Below, one piece after another: positions 18,555-29,026 of a DNA stretch of 64,000 bases (the first letter of the stretch is position 1; each line of letters opens with the position of its first letter). The stretch lies in the NCBI RefSeq assembly GCF_036327475.1, contig NZ_CP132913.1, positions 620,001-684,000 of the forward strand, given 5' to 3'. The stretch is from G036327475 sp036327475 (GTDB lineage: Bacteria; Pseudomonadota; Gammaproteobacteria; Enterobacterales; Enterobacteriaceae). The position numbers were made by a program, and so were the translations under genes. The notes below the pieces were generated by a model. That model searched no databases. It was not told the origin of the DNA and saw nothing but the letters and a program-made list of their open reading frames with translations.

Positions 18555-20306
18555 TTGACTAATAAAAAATTAGAATGGAAATATTTACTACCCGATCTGG
18601 CCGGTTTCGCGGCAGTATTTGACCAATCCTTCTCGCTTCTATCCGCCCCTTTGGCAACGCTTCAGGCTCGTCTCACGGACGGCCTGACGCAATTTTGCCA
18701 TTCACGCTCGCCCAGCCGTTTTATGCTGCTAACAGCGCAGGAGGAGGAGGAATATTTTCAGCTAATTGCCGAGACTGTGAAACAGATCCTGCCTGGGTCT
18801 GGACATCCCATCGGCAGCCACTATGCCGTGACCGGTATGGGCGTAAGTGAACAGCCGGCGACCAAGGTAGATGATAACTTCGCCGCGCGTGACGCCTGCG
18901 TCTGGCAGTCCTGGGTAGAGTATGAGCCGCTGTTTGGCGCACTACGCTGCTATCGGGATGTAATCGATCTACAGCCTGGTCTGGTGCACCACGCCAACGG
19001 CGGTGTCCTTATTGTCGGTGTACGCGCGCTGGTGAGCCAACCTTTGCTCTGGCTGCGGCTCAAGCAGATGATTTTGCAGCAGCGGTTTGATTGGCTGCCG
19101 GTGGACGACCGCCGACCATTGCCGGTGTCCGTACCATCGATGCCGCTGAATTTGCGGCTTATTATGATCGGCGACCGCGAAGGATTGGCCGACCTTAACG
19201 ATTTGGATCCCGATCTTACCCGTTTAGCGCTATATGGCGAATTTGAGTCCGAATTGCGCATTGCCAGCGCGGAGGAGATGAGCCAGTGGTGCTCCTGGGT
19301 AAACACGCTCGCACAGCGCCAGAAATTACCGCCGCTGAGTGCCGATGCCTGGCCGGCGCTGGTGCGGCAGTCAGTTCGCTACAGCGGCGATCAATACCAA
19401 CTACCTTTATGTCCGCAATGGCTTATCCGCCGGTTAAAAGAGGCGGCGCTATGCGGCTCGCAGCAGGTGCTAACTGCCGCAGCGTTTACTGACAGTGAGC
19501 GCACGCGTGTCTGGCGCGAAAGTTATCTCAGCGAGCGTATGCAAGACGAGATCGCCGAAGGCCAGATTATGGTGGAAACCGAGGGACAGGTAGTCGGTCA
19601 AGTCAATGCCCTCTCGGTGCTAGATTTTCCGGGTCATCCGCTACCGTTCGGCGAGCCGTTGCGCATTAGCTGCGTGGTTCATTTTGGCGATGGCGAAATT
19701 AATGACGTGGAACGTAAGGTGGAACTGGGCGGCAATCTTCACGCTAAGGGCATGATGATTATGCAGGCGTTTTTGATATCGGCGCTAAAACTCGACCAGC
19801 AATTGCCCTTCTCCGCCTCGCTAGTCTTCGAGCAGTCCTATGGTGAGGTCGACGGGGATAGCGCCTCGCTGGCGGAGGGGGTGGCGCTCATTAGCGCCCT
19901 GGCGGATAGACCCATCAACCAGCAAATTGCCGTTACCGGCTCAGTGGATCAATTCGGCCGCGTACAGCCTATCGGCGGCGTCAATGAGAAAATAGAAGGT
20001 TTCTTTGCCCTGTGCCGATCGCGCGAACTGACTGGTGCGCAAGGGGTGATTCTTCCTACCGCCAATGTGCGCCACCTTTGTCTCAATGACGATGTCATCG
20101 ACGCAGTGCGCGAGGGGCTATTTTCCCTTTGGGCGGTGGATACCATCGATGAAGCGTTGGAAATCTTGACTGCGATGCCGTTTAACAACGACAAGGGTCC
20201 AAGTCTTCTTGCGTCGATACGCAAGCGTATCGCCAATATTAATCTGCACGAACGGCAACGTTTGCCCTGGGGCTTCCGCTGGCTAAACTGGTTTAACCAG
20301 AGCTAA
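18555..20306 (+). CDS. ycbZ: Lon-like ATP-independent-type protease YcbZ/LonH
   Basis: This is the YcbZ/LonH family: a Lon-type (S16) serine-lysine protease domain on a degenerate N-terminal part. The 583-residue length matches E. coli YcbZ (586). The catalytic serine lies in EVDGDSASLAEG near residue 436 and the lysine in GGVNEKIEGF near 479. The N-terminal half keeps the family segments LQPGLVHHANGGVLIVGVRA and RPLPVSVPSMPL. The best start is TTG (TTG ACT AAT AAA), which aligns exactly with the E. coli N-terminus; no good ribosome binding site precedes it. It is 65 bases upstream of fabA. Confidence 0.92.
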   Translation: MTNKKLEWKYLLPDLAGFAAVFDQSFSLLSAPLATLQARLTDGLTQFCHSRSPSRFMLLTAQEEEEYFQLIAETVKQILPGSGHPIGSHYAVTGMGVSEQPATKVDDNFAARDACVWQSWVEYEPLFGALRCYRDVIDLQPGLVHHANGGVLIVGVRALVSQPLLWLRLKQMILQQRFDWLPVDDRRPLPVSVPSMPLNLRLIMIGDREGLADLNDLDPDLTRLALYGEFESELRIASAEEMSQWCSWVNTLAQRQKLPPLSADAWPALVRQSVRYSGDQYQLPLCPQWLIRRLKEAALCGSQQVLTAAAFTDSERTRVWRESYLSERMQDEIAEGQIMVETEGQVVGQVNALSVLDFPGHPLPFGEPLRISCVVHFGDGEINDVERKVELGGNLHAKGMMIMQAFLISALKLDQQLPFSASLVFEQSYGEVDGDSASLAEGVALISALADRPINQQIAVTGSVDQFGRVQPIGGVNEKIEGFFALCRSRELTGAQGVILPTANVRHLCLNDDVIDAVREGLFSLWAVDTIDEALEILTAMPFNNDKGPSLLASIRKRIANINLHERQRLPWGFRWLNWFNQS

Positions 20307-20371
20307 GGGAATTGTCAGCAACCTGCATGTCGGGTAATGTGCGGAACTCAATAATTAAGGTTTAGAGAAAT

Positions 20372-20890
20372 ATGGTAGATAAACGCGAATCCTATACCAA
20401 AGAAGATCTGCTGGCGTCCAGCCGGGGCGAACTGTTCGGCAAAGAGGGCCCGCAATTGCCGGCACCGAATATGTTGATGATGGACCGGGTAGTCAAAATG
20501 ACCGAAGACGGCGGTAATTACAATAAAGGTTTCGTGGAAGCGGAACTAGATATTCGCCCGGATATCTGGTTCTTCGGCTGCCATTTTATCGGCGATCCAG
20601 TGATGCCCGGCTGTTTGGGTCTTGATGCCATGTGGCAATTGGTGGGTTTCTATCTGGGCTGGCTGGGCGGCGAAGGAAAAGGCCGCGCGCTTGGCGTCGG
20701 CGAAGTGAAATTCACTGGGCAAATTTTGCCGAGCGCGAAAAAAGTGACTTATCGCATTCATTTCCGCCGCGTGATTAACCGGAAGCTAGTAATGGGCATG
20801 GCTGACGGCGAAGTGCTGTGCGACGGTACCGTGATTTATACTGCAAGCGATTTAAAAGTTGGCCTGTTCAAAGATACCGCGGCTTTCTGA
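20372..20890 (+). CDS. fabA: 3-hydroxydecanoyl-ACP dehydratase/isomerase
   Basis: FabA dehydrates 3-hydroxydecanoyl-ACP and isomerises the product to the cis-3 form, the branch point for unsaturated fatty acids. The 172-residue product has the normal length. The active-site histidine is in WFFGCHFIGDPVMPGCLGLD near residue 71, and the paired aspartate is the one in that last GLD. It is directly downstream of ycbZ, as in E. coli, with its own likely promoter in the 65-base gap. It looks fully functional. Confidence 0.97.
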   Translation: MVDKRESYTKEDLLASSRGELFGKEGPQLPAPNMLMMDRVVKMTEDGGNYNKGFVEAELDIRPDIWFFGCHFIGDPVMPGCLGLDAMWQLVGFYLGWLGGEGKGRALGVGEVKFTGQILPSAKKVTYRIHFRRVINRKLVMGMADGEVLCDGTVIYTASDLKVGLFKDTAAF

Positions 20891-20918
20891 TGCTCATGGC
20901 CGGCATGATGACGCTTTC

Positions 20919-20936
20919 TGCCGGCGCGCGCCGGCG
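20919..20936. terminator. GC-rich palindrome after fabA
   Basis: GCCGGCGCGCGCCGGC is a perfect palindrome 30 bases after the fabA stop. It lacks a T run, so it may be a transcript-stabilising hairpin or a weak terminator. Confidence 0.35.
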
Positions 20937-21357
20937 ACGTCCGTAAAAACCTCCGCGCCAGGCGTAGATTGTGCTTGAACGACAAATCAAATCACCGACC
21001 TGTCTTCTATAGCTTTGCACCAGCTTCCCAAGCAGTGAGAACGTGCGTCAAGTGATTGATATAGATATAAAGTTCACGGATACGCCCTGACAGACCCCTC
21101 GATAGCCGTGTGAATGAGAACGTTCAAGGGGATCTCATTTCTGTCTTTTCATAGCCTTATCCCTCATCATCTTGGATCTTGGCTGGCTAAAACGGTAACC
21201 GATAGCGGCGAGGTTACACTCAATCTTTAACGAGAAAGCGGCGAAGATCAAACCACCACGCCATCATAAGCTGCTGAATTACCTCTTGTGTAGGCAACCA
21301 TTGCGAACGCCGGTCGTGACAGACGGTAATCTATGTAACTAATTATAATAATTATCA
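20937..21357. other. Gap where rmf would be expected
   Basis: In E. coli the ribosome modulation factor gene rmf lies between fabA and pqiC on the strand opposite fabA. No rmf-like translation was found in any frame here. The interval holds no other recognised gene. Confidence 0.45.
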
Positions 21358-21880
21358 GTTTATTTCTATAAATTCTTCGCCCCACTTGTTGGCCGACCGT
21401 TTCCCAGCTCTGAACCAGGGTACGCACCAGCGTATCGTAGCCATCCTTTTCTGAGGCAGCGTCAAATTAAACGGCTGGCGGATGACGCGTCCGTCGTGGG
21501 CCCACATCCCCTGTACGACTGCGCGCCCATCGTAACGGACGTGGAAACCGGTAATGGTGACCGCCAATTGGTCGTTATCACCATTATTACCGATGGGTTG
21601 CATGAACACCAGCGTCCCACGGGTAGCGCGGTGCTTAAATTTGCCACAAGCGATTGCTGTAACTGTTGTTCCAGCTAAACTGGCCCACAGATTGCTGCGG
21701 GCCGTGATGTACTGCACGTCACTAGTTTGACAGACCAGTCCGTTGCTGGCCAGAAATCTGCCACCGATACCCACGCAACCCAAAGCTACTGACGCTACCA
21801 TTTTATTGCAGGCTGGGCACCACGGTTTGAGCGCTTTGCGGTTCAGTTCGCAGTTAGTTTTGTTGTATCTGTGCTAGACC
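21358..21880 (-). pseudogene. pqiC: Broken PqiC lipoprotein
   Basis: PqiC is the outer membrane lipoprotein of the PqiABC intermembrane lipid transport system. The minus strand keeps FLASNGLVCQTSDVQYITAR, SNLWASLA, then in a second frame VANLSTALPVGRW, and in the first QLAVTITGFHVRYDGRAVVQ and VIRQPFNLTL. The frame is lost in the middle and the lipobox end is not clear. It is the first of a run of dead genes. Confidence 0.85.
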
Positions 21881-22628
21881 AGCGCTGATGGTCGGCAGCG
21901 CCGGGTACCATTAACGGTCGAGGACCCTAGCCAGGCTTTTAGCCTGTGGATATAAATCAAATCAACATACAGCGCGCCAGTCAGCAACTTAGCGCTCTTG
22001 AGCGCCGCGCGGAAGCCATTCCATTTGGCCTTGGTCAGGCGCTTATTGATATCAAAGTTTTTCTTGCTGATAAAGCGATTCGGCTCAATGCGAATAGATA
22101 CCGGCACCGAAACGCGATGGTCGCTGTTCATCTCCTGATTGGCGCTAACGGTAGCGAACGGCCCTCCACTACGGTCCACAGGTGAATGCCGCTGAATTCT
22201 ACCGGCGCCTCGGTGCAGGCCGCGAATCGAATCGTCAAAGAGCAGGACGTAATCCAGATGTTGGGTTAAAGGGAATCTGGAACCTCGTTCTAACGCTTCT
22301 GCTCTCCGGCAAGCAGAGTGATCAGTGAACCCATTTCCACGCGTATGCCGGAGGCTGACAAATTGAGCGCCACGACGCTATCCCTCCAGAACCGGACGTT
22401 GGTGATTATCAGATTATCATAAGGCGCGTCGATAAAGAGCTGATAATTCATCATCCGCTTAAGCGGACAAAGTGGCTGGTTTCCACCGTATCGACGCAGA
22501 AGCTGCGAAACAGTGCAGGATCGCCGACGCTCAACTGGCTAGAACGTCGCTGTCAAGCTGGATTTTGGATTCCGCGCGCATCGTGAGAAGCCAGCGGTGG
22601 CGTATCCAACAATTTGAATTTCTGCGAT
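21881..22628 (-). pseudogene. pqiB: C-terminal remnant of PqiB
   Basis: PqiB is a periplasm-spanning MCE-domain protein of the PqiABC system. A clear fragment reads FKAALKSAKLLTGALYVDLI followed by HRLKAWLGSS, matching the MCE repeat of PqiB (AQLKTGNLLTGTLYVDLDF). Other short pieces in several frames fit MCE domains. The gene would be about 2.6 kb if whole; 0.75 kb remains. It ends abruptly at 22629, where a piece of mukF begins. Confidence 0.8.
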
Positions 22629-22980
22629 GTTTCTTCACTGGATCTTGAATGTAATAATCGCTAATGCCAATACCGAGTGGCGTCAGGCGGTAAATGGCGT
22701 TCCATTTCGCCAGCTCGCTGATAAAACGTTTAGCAGACGCTGACGCACCAGATCATTGGTGGCGTTGTTGACGCGCACGCTTACGGTTTCCTGAGTCTGT
22801 TCAAGCCCTCCGCTGACGTAGCGGAACGCATCCACCAATTGCATCCACCAATTCCCTTCATTTTCCCTTCATTATATTTCACTATCCATGCGCTAGCTAT
22901 TGAGCATGGCGATGGCCAGCAAAAGGCCGGCCGTCAATGGACAGAAATAATGAGAAATCATTCTTCTTGGCCCAGTTGAC
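22629..22980 (-). repeat. Displaced copy of a mukF 5' fragment
   Basis: These 352 bases match 43906-44246 in the mukF pseudogene, same orientation, with no difference found by eye except one extra 11-bp tandem copy here (around 22850-22873, ATTCCCTTC ATTTTCCCTTC). Both copies carry the same frame-breaking 13-bp duplication GCATCCACCAATT, at 22828-22853 here. So mukF was already dead when the piece was copied. It sits exactly between pqiB and pqiA remnants. No mobile element borders it. Confidence 0.93.
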
Positions 22981-23405
22981 AGTTGAATATAGTCGCCGGA
23001 TTAAGAGGGGCCCTAATCCCGACAGGAGAAACGGCAGCGGTACATTTAACTACAATGAGATGATCAAAATCACGCAAAGCGCGGGGATAGCCTGCGCGCA
23101 CAGTAAGAAAAATGATCGCCAACCATCACTAGCGGAATTTGCGGCAGTGTTATTTGCTGTTTTATGCCGGAGACTTCCATATTGACAAGGGGAGGGGTTG
23201 GCCGGCCGCTACATCGCCAGCGAGCTGATAACGAGCCCCACCGGCTGGCGTTTTGGATCGTACCAATAGCTCTGCAAGGTGTTAGGCACCGCGTGCAGAT
23301 CCCCTCCTGACCGAGCGTCAGCGGCAGCAGCGTGACCAACGGCGTGATACTGATCCGGGGATAATCCCGCACACGCCTACCTCCTATGCGGCATAGACCT
23401 CCTGC
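22981..23405 (-). pseudogene. pqiA: N-terminal remnant of PqiA
   Basis: PqiA is the inner membrane protein of the PqiABC system. The minus strand gives GQEGICTRCLTPC, like the second zinc-ribbon half, then PLVNMEVSGIKQQITLPQIP against PFVNMNVAGVTSEITLLEIP in E. coli, and FFLLCAQAIPALCVILII. Everything after the second helix is gone. The mukF fragment replaces the rest of pqiA and the start of pqiB. Confidence 0.83.
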
Positions 23406-24871
23406 CAGAGCCTACTCCTCCATGCCGCTCTTTTGCGCTTCCAACGTTTTCGTCTGAATACCTGCTCAATCATGTCCTACACCTGCGCAATCGTCGCCAG
23501 CAACGACTGTATTATCTCGTGTGAGTTGACTGAAAAGTCTGGCGCCGCCACTTGCGCCTGCAATCGGCTTATTTCCTGCTTTAAGCGCTCAATCTGCCCG
23601 GGAAGATTTCCATCTCCCGTTGCTATAACTGAGTTTCCCCGCCGTATTTGGAAGAAGATGGAATAGCCCCACACGCAGGCGCCGGCTGCGCCATTAGCGC
23701 GCGCTGATTGCCACGCTGGCGCTGCGTGTCAAAATATCCGCCCACGGAACACTCTAGCGCCCTTCCCATTCACAATCCACCATTCGGTCACCGAATTAGT
23801 CGCAAGCTGGCTATCGTGGCAAACCAGTAGTACGGTGCCTCGATAGCTGTCGAGAAGCTTTCCAGCAATTCCAGGGTTTCGACATCGAGATCGTGGGTGG
23901 GTTCGTCAAGAATCAGCAAGTTGCTGTGATTAAGAAACAGTCGCCAACCAATTACGCTCGCCGCTTGAAAGCGTTTTAGTCATTGTAAAACAGAAAGTCC
24001 TGTACAACACGTTCCGAATCAAGCACCGTGTGACACGGGTCGCAACAGGCAACTTCAAGCTTGGTACCGCAGCACATGCGACCGCTATCAGCGCCAAGTT
24101 GGCCCTGCATCAGCTTCAGCAGTGTGATTTATGCGGCCATTGGGTCCGATAAAAGCAATTTTTCCCCATGTTGCACCTGCGCGCTGAAGTGGCTAATCAG
24201 CGGTTTCCCTTTCAAGCTATAGCTGACGTCTTCCAGTTTAAAGGCGATTTGCCCGATCGCGCCACCTTTTCTACCTGAATTGCAGCGTCTTCAACGCGCG
24301 TACCCGCCGTTCTTCCTCTTTGCCTTCCGGGTATTTGCATAATTACCCGGCCAGGCGACTGGCTGGCTTCGGTCAAAATCGACGATGCGGGTCACCATCG
24401 CGCAGATAAACGAGCGGTTATGAGAGATGAAGATAATGCTGCCGAGAAAGATCTTCAGGAAGGCTTCCGGCTAGTCAATGGGTTCAGAACCTGTAGTTCA
24501 CACACCAGCACAAGCCTGTCCATTTCCGCCAGATTTTTTTGCTCGGCTCCTGTTTTACCCGCTGAGAAATCCCGTAATAGGTTTTCAGTATCTGCGCCTG
24601 CACCTGCACCTCGAAATCGAAAACACTGCCTGTAACGTCCTGTAGCCGATTTTGCCCAACCAGGCGATTATGACATCCTGCTTAAAATGAGTTGAGCATC
24701 GCCGAGGTGCACTTCGCGGCTCAAGATCTTCATCAAGGTGGATTTGCCGACGCCGTTGCGCCCCGCCCAAAGCAGATGCACTCGCTGCGCTCAGTATATA
24801 GTTCGGTGTTATCCAGCAGCGGCGCATTGCTGAACGACAAGCAGGCGAAAAACTAGTTAATGACAGGATTA
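23406..24871 (-). pseudogene. uup: Broken Uup ABC-F ATPase
   Basis: Uup is a soluble tandem ABC-F ATPase acting on ribosomes and transposon excision. Fragments in order from the 3' end: a coiled-coil tail (LPGQIERLKQEISRLQAQV, VNSHEIIQSLLATIAQV), LFLNHSNLLILDEPTHDLDV with Walker B of the second domain, RRVRALKT-like linker pieces, and a first Walker A region near 24740. Frames change many times. No ATPase could be produced. Confidence 0.85.
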
Positions 24872-26500
24872 GAGATCCTTGTCAGCATGGCTTATCAGCT
24901 AGCAGTGATGAATTTAGCGGTTGCAGGCAAAGTCCGCGAGTACGATTGGAATTAGAGAAGGTGGGCAAGTCGATGAATATCACACGAACGTCTCCCGCGC
25001 CATCGATAGCCACGCTAGACAATCCCGCCCGTATCAGCCGGTGCTGGCGACCAACTATGTCGTTGCTGCTCAGATTTTCCGCCCACTCCAAATAAGGTGC
25101 GCGCGCCGCCAATAGCGGCATGGACGCTAGCGCTGTCGATGTAGGTGAACAATTGAGGAAGCCTTTGCTGCGGCTCATATCCCCGGAATTCTGCTCGCGA
25201 TATGGTGATCGAGGAACAGCCAGATATTCAAGTAGTCAGTCAAATTGGCTCACAATTTGGCGCTGTACTCCTCCGCCGGGATTCGCTTTTCTGCGCCAAT
25301 TTTCATATTGATATTTGCCTTTCGCTCGCACACTTTAACCACCAACGACTGGCCGGTATCGCTAGCGCCGTCAGATTAATCACATCATACAGTCGCTGCC
25401 GCGCACACCCGTGTTTCACGTTTTCGGCGCTACATATTCCTGAATCACCACCCAGCTACTGTAGCGATCGATGGCGACATTGTAATCCGGTAGAACGGCA
25501 TCATACGGCCGGCAGCAATCCAACGTTTCCAGCTCGACCCATTTCCACTGGCGGTTTTCCGTCAATATACAGTTCTTCTACTCACAGGCCTCTACGGGCC
25601 GTTTTTGCTTTAAAACCGCATTATGCGCAGCATCAGCGCGTAGCATCAGCGCGTACAACAGCTCCGGCGAGGCGCTGAGCAACGAAGACGCCAACTGCAG
25701 AATCGGCTTTTCATGGCCTATCCGAGCTAGTTGCGCATGGCGATAAGCGCCGGTTCACTTTCTGGGCGTCACCGTAAGGGGTTGCTCACAACCGTCTCGC
25801 GCGGCCCTTCTGTCATGGGATTAACACACTGTGCTACTTCGCCTTCCTGGAGGGTTATCAGTGCAGACACGCCGGCGCGGCGCGCGTTTTGTGCCCGCCA
25901 GCCCCGCTCGTGCGCTTCGCGCAACGTCTCTTGCCACAGTGCCCGGAAAATCCACAAAACAAACACGTAAGCCCGTAGGAGCAATCGGCCACGATCATCG
26001 CTGCTTTAACAGCAGCCTACCGGAGCCGCACATCGGATTCAGCAGTGGTATACCAGCTTGCCAACCGGAGCGCAACGCGATGGCAGCAGCAAGATCCTTC
26101 TTTAAAGGCGCCTGATCCTGCGCATCGCGATAGCCACGCGTATAAGCTACTATAGCCACGCGTATAAGCTACTGCAGCTCAGATCAAGCGACTTCACATC
26201 CGGTCATGGTGCAGATAGGCTTGAATGAGGATATTGGGCTGCTGGCGGTCGACACTTGGTCAACGCGCGCCGTGGCGGGTAAACTGCCGACGATGGCGTC
26301 TTTAACCTTCAGTGTACCATACTGATCGTTGCAGATTGCCGCGTTGGTGCCGCGACGCCAGACGACTCCACAACAGCATGCGACAAGGCAGCCGGCTATC
26401 GGCCGGAAGTACACGCCGCCCAGCGCACTTTACACGAGATGGCCACAGGGTTTCCAGCTCGCTTTCCAAACCTTGGAAAGAAGAGAATTCATCCGGTCTC
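24872..26500 (-). pseudogene. rlmL: Broken 23S rRNA methyltransferase RlmL
   Basis: RlmKL makes m2G2445 and m7G2069 in 23S rRNA. Fragments on the minus strand include, from the start, TLESELETLWPSRVKC, CNDQYGTLKVKDAIVGSL, then C-terminal ones such as YLEWAENLSSNDIVGRQHRL and VIFIDLPTFSNSNRTRG, close to E. coli RlmL. The DPMCGSGT-type motif region is damaged. Tandem duplications of 13 bp (25629-25654) and about 21 bp (26131-26173) lie inside it. Confidence 0.88.
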
Positions 26501-26598
26501 TTATCTTATTAATTAAAAAAGAAAATCGTTGCGCATTATAGTCGATCCTGCCCCATTGTCATAAAGTTAACCGTCATCACAAACAGCACGGAGGCAGG

Positions 26599-27330
26599 AT
26601 GAGTATTTTATCACGTTTATGTGTGCATCCGATGATTATGCTCACCGCCTCGACAGGCAAAGCCGACACGTGTGGTTTACCGATTTTTCCGTGGCGGCGC
26701 AGCCGGTTGAGGTCTGGTGAAAATCGTTTTACCGCTTATCTGGCGCCAGAGACTATCAACACCTGACTTTCCGGCTATCTTGAACAGCCAGTTACCATCC
26801 TTGAACAGCCAGTTACCATCTGCTAGGCGGGCGTGAAACACTTCCCGACCGTCCTGCTGTCGTTCGCTAACGGTTATCCTTATCTTCTGATAAGCGAAGC
26901 GTCCTTCTGGATTTTCATATGCGGAAGGTAGCCGGCACCATCTGCGTATTGGTGAGGTCGAGTTTGTAGTAAAGCCATGCGGTCACTTCTCTGATCACGG
27001 TCAATATGGGGCAGGGCTATAAACATCTTATGGTGAACCGCTGCGCGCCTTACAAGACCTATCGCAGTGTCGACGACGGGAACGTCGATTTCTAAGCCCA
27101 CCACTGGTCGCCGGCGCATCTAATTTATCGGCAACCAACGGGATATCATTACTGGAGCAATTGTGGTTGCAGGCAAGGGATACGCATTCCCTACTCCTGT
27201 TTGGCCAGTATTTGCGACACATGCAAGGTGAAACTATTGTCGGATGACGTTGCGCCACTGACCGGCAGCGCGACAGCAGCGGTGTGTGGATCCTGTCTTA
27301 CAATTATACCACGCGGCGATGTCCATCTGG
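26599..27330 (+). pseudogene. ycbX: Broken MOSC/2Fe-2S protein YcbX
   Basis: YcbX is a MOSC-domain protein with a C-terminal 2Fe-2S ferredoxin domain, used in detoxifying N-hydroxylated bases. It opens MSILSRLCVHP with a good GGAGG-type site, then in various frames LLSFANGYPYLLISEAS, RIGEVEFVVKPCGHFSDHG, GEPLRALQDL and [20 protein letters not shown], where E. coli has [20 protein letters not shown]. Cluster cysteines are thus lost. A 21-bp tandem duplication is at 26779-26820. Confidence 0.87.
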
Positions 27331-27625
27331 AGTAGCCATCGCACCAGCGGCCTGGAATAACTGACGCTTTCGCCAGCCTGAACGGATCTTATACCACCGT
27401 CGAAAACTGTAAATCCTACAACACCCGGCTTTATCCTCAAATTGATATAAAGCGCGACGTCATCAACGCAAAACGCGTACGCTCGAACGTATCAGGGGTT
27501 AATATTTTTGCGCAAAAGCGCGAACGGATACCCAGCCTTCCGACAGATCAAGTATTATACAGTCGTATTCAGTATCGAAAAATCAATGCCAATTATCGCC
27601 AGGGCTCGCCAGGGCTGAACTTCAT
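27240..27625 (-). pseudogene. zapC: Broken cell-division protein ZapC
   Basis: ZapC stabilises FtsZ filaments. On the minus strand the start MKFSPGEPWR is followed, in changing frames, by RSRFCAKI, LTPDTFERTRF and FCVDDVALYI, matching RSRFARKMLTPDAF and GFCVDDAALYF of E. coli ZapC. The C-terminal half is gone and its DNA overlaps the end of the ycbX remnant. Position between ycbX and pyrD agrees. A 10-bp duplication (27596-27615) disrupts the first codons. Confidence 0.72.
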
Positions 27626-27789
27626 TCATTTACCTTTTATCACGCTGCCAATTCACGGCCTGGTCGCTATCCGGCAAGCATCACATATAGAGCTGGAAAT
27701 TTAATTGATTTTATAGCAGTAAACGAATAAAAGATAAGCTAGAAATATGCCTCCAGCCCCATTATTTTGTCAAGATTGGCTAAAGATCG

Positions 27790-28755
27790 CTGACAATATC
27801 TATCCTTTATTAAACGCGGACCATAGGCAATAACGTGGACCATGGACAATAAAGCCAGAATAGATCTGAATCAGCGAAGCGCCGATCGCTATTTTCCCTG
27901 GACGCGATAAGCGAATTGATACCGCCAACACCAGATAATCGGCAATTTACATTGTAACTCATCAGCGGACAATTGTTGGATTACTTCCGTACTGCACAGC
28001 TGCAGAGGACAGCCGCTCAAACAACCGGTTTGGGCACTATGGTACAGGCCTCACAACAGCTCTCGGCCCGTAGTGATATTTGTCGCGATGACGCCGTCGA
28101 TGTTGTTGTGGCACACCCAACCATCTGAAGCTTAGATCAATTCCGCTTTGCTCATGTTGCGACTATTTTCACCACCACCGGCACATATTTATGATGGTAG
28201 GCTTGTAGCGCCGCTTACTTATTTTTATCGCCGACAACAGATACATCAGCGCCCCGTCAAATTTCAGGGTACGCGGCCCGTGCGTATTAGGAGATGAAAT
28301 ATTCGCCGCAGCATAAGGATAGACCTTCTCTATGCAGATCAGATAATCATCCTTGCCCTGCTCCACCGGCGTATCTTTATTTTTTTTACTGATGCCAAGC
28401 ACGCCGAAATGGGATTTTTTTTGACGTTCTCCACCAGATTATGGCCTTCACCAGGCAGAACAAACGCGGTTTTTCTTACTGCACGCGAGACGTGACCGTA
28501 CCCATTTCAATAAAGCCAAACCCATGGCGCCAAGCGCGTCGATGCGATCAGCGTCCTTATCCAATCCTACGGCCAGCCCAAGAGATTTTAAAAGCGATAC
28601 CCACGCCATTGATGGTTTTTGGTTGGTACCGATTAGCGCACTAGCCATTCCAGCAGAGTGCCGCTAATGCGCTTAAGCTGCCAAAAGGCAATGCATGGGC
28701 CCGTTCCGAGTCGAGCTGAAACAATATCTGCTTGATAAGCGGATATAATATAAGG
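27790..28755 (-). pseudogene. pyrD: Broken dihydroorotate dehydrogenase
   Basis: PyrD oxidises dihydroorotate to orotate in pyrimidine synthesis, feeding electrons to quinone. The start reads ATA-TTA-TAT-CCG where ATG would be expected, giving (I)LYPLIKQILFQLDSERAHAL. Later pieces include LGLAVGLDKDADRIDALGAM, NKDTPVEQGKDDYLICIEKV, ANISSPNTHGPRTL and, near the 3' end, IGASLIQIYSGFIVHGP. Frameshifts separate them. De novo UMP synthesis by this enzyme is blocked. Confidence 0.9.
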
Positions 28756-29026
28756 TCTCCTAATTCCCGGTTGCAATCGGGCGGTATATTAATCATCGGC
28801 GCGGTAAAGGGAATTAATGATGGCAGTAAAAAGGGCACTCCTGCAGTTGCCTTGCGAACAACGGCGCATCAGCGCGCGGCGATAGCCCGTTTCGCCAGAC
28901 TTCTCTGCAGACCACGCTGCGCCGAGGCGGGCTGTCATAACTGCGCTCCCACCGGCCAACTTCGATTATCTATCGCTGGCGGAAACCGTGCGGTGCCTAC
29001 CGTAGAGCACCAATGACCACCGCAGC
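28756..29026. other. pyrD-pepN spacer
   Basis: Divergent interval reading away from pyrD; no gene recognised. In E. coli the ssu sulfonate genes lie between pyrD and pepN; nothing of them is visible. Confidence 0.4.

Noticed and set aside
22629..22980. mukF-like segment first considered an insertion sequence or REP element
   Set aside because: It has no terminal inverted repeats or transposase and translates as MukF residues; it is a partial gene copy.
27371..27700. Plus-strand frame of about 110 codons considered as an outer-membrane usher or porin fragment
   Set aside because: The opposite strand gives ZapC segments in the right order and place; no usher motif is present.
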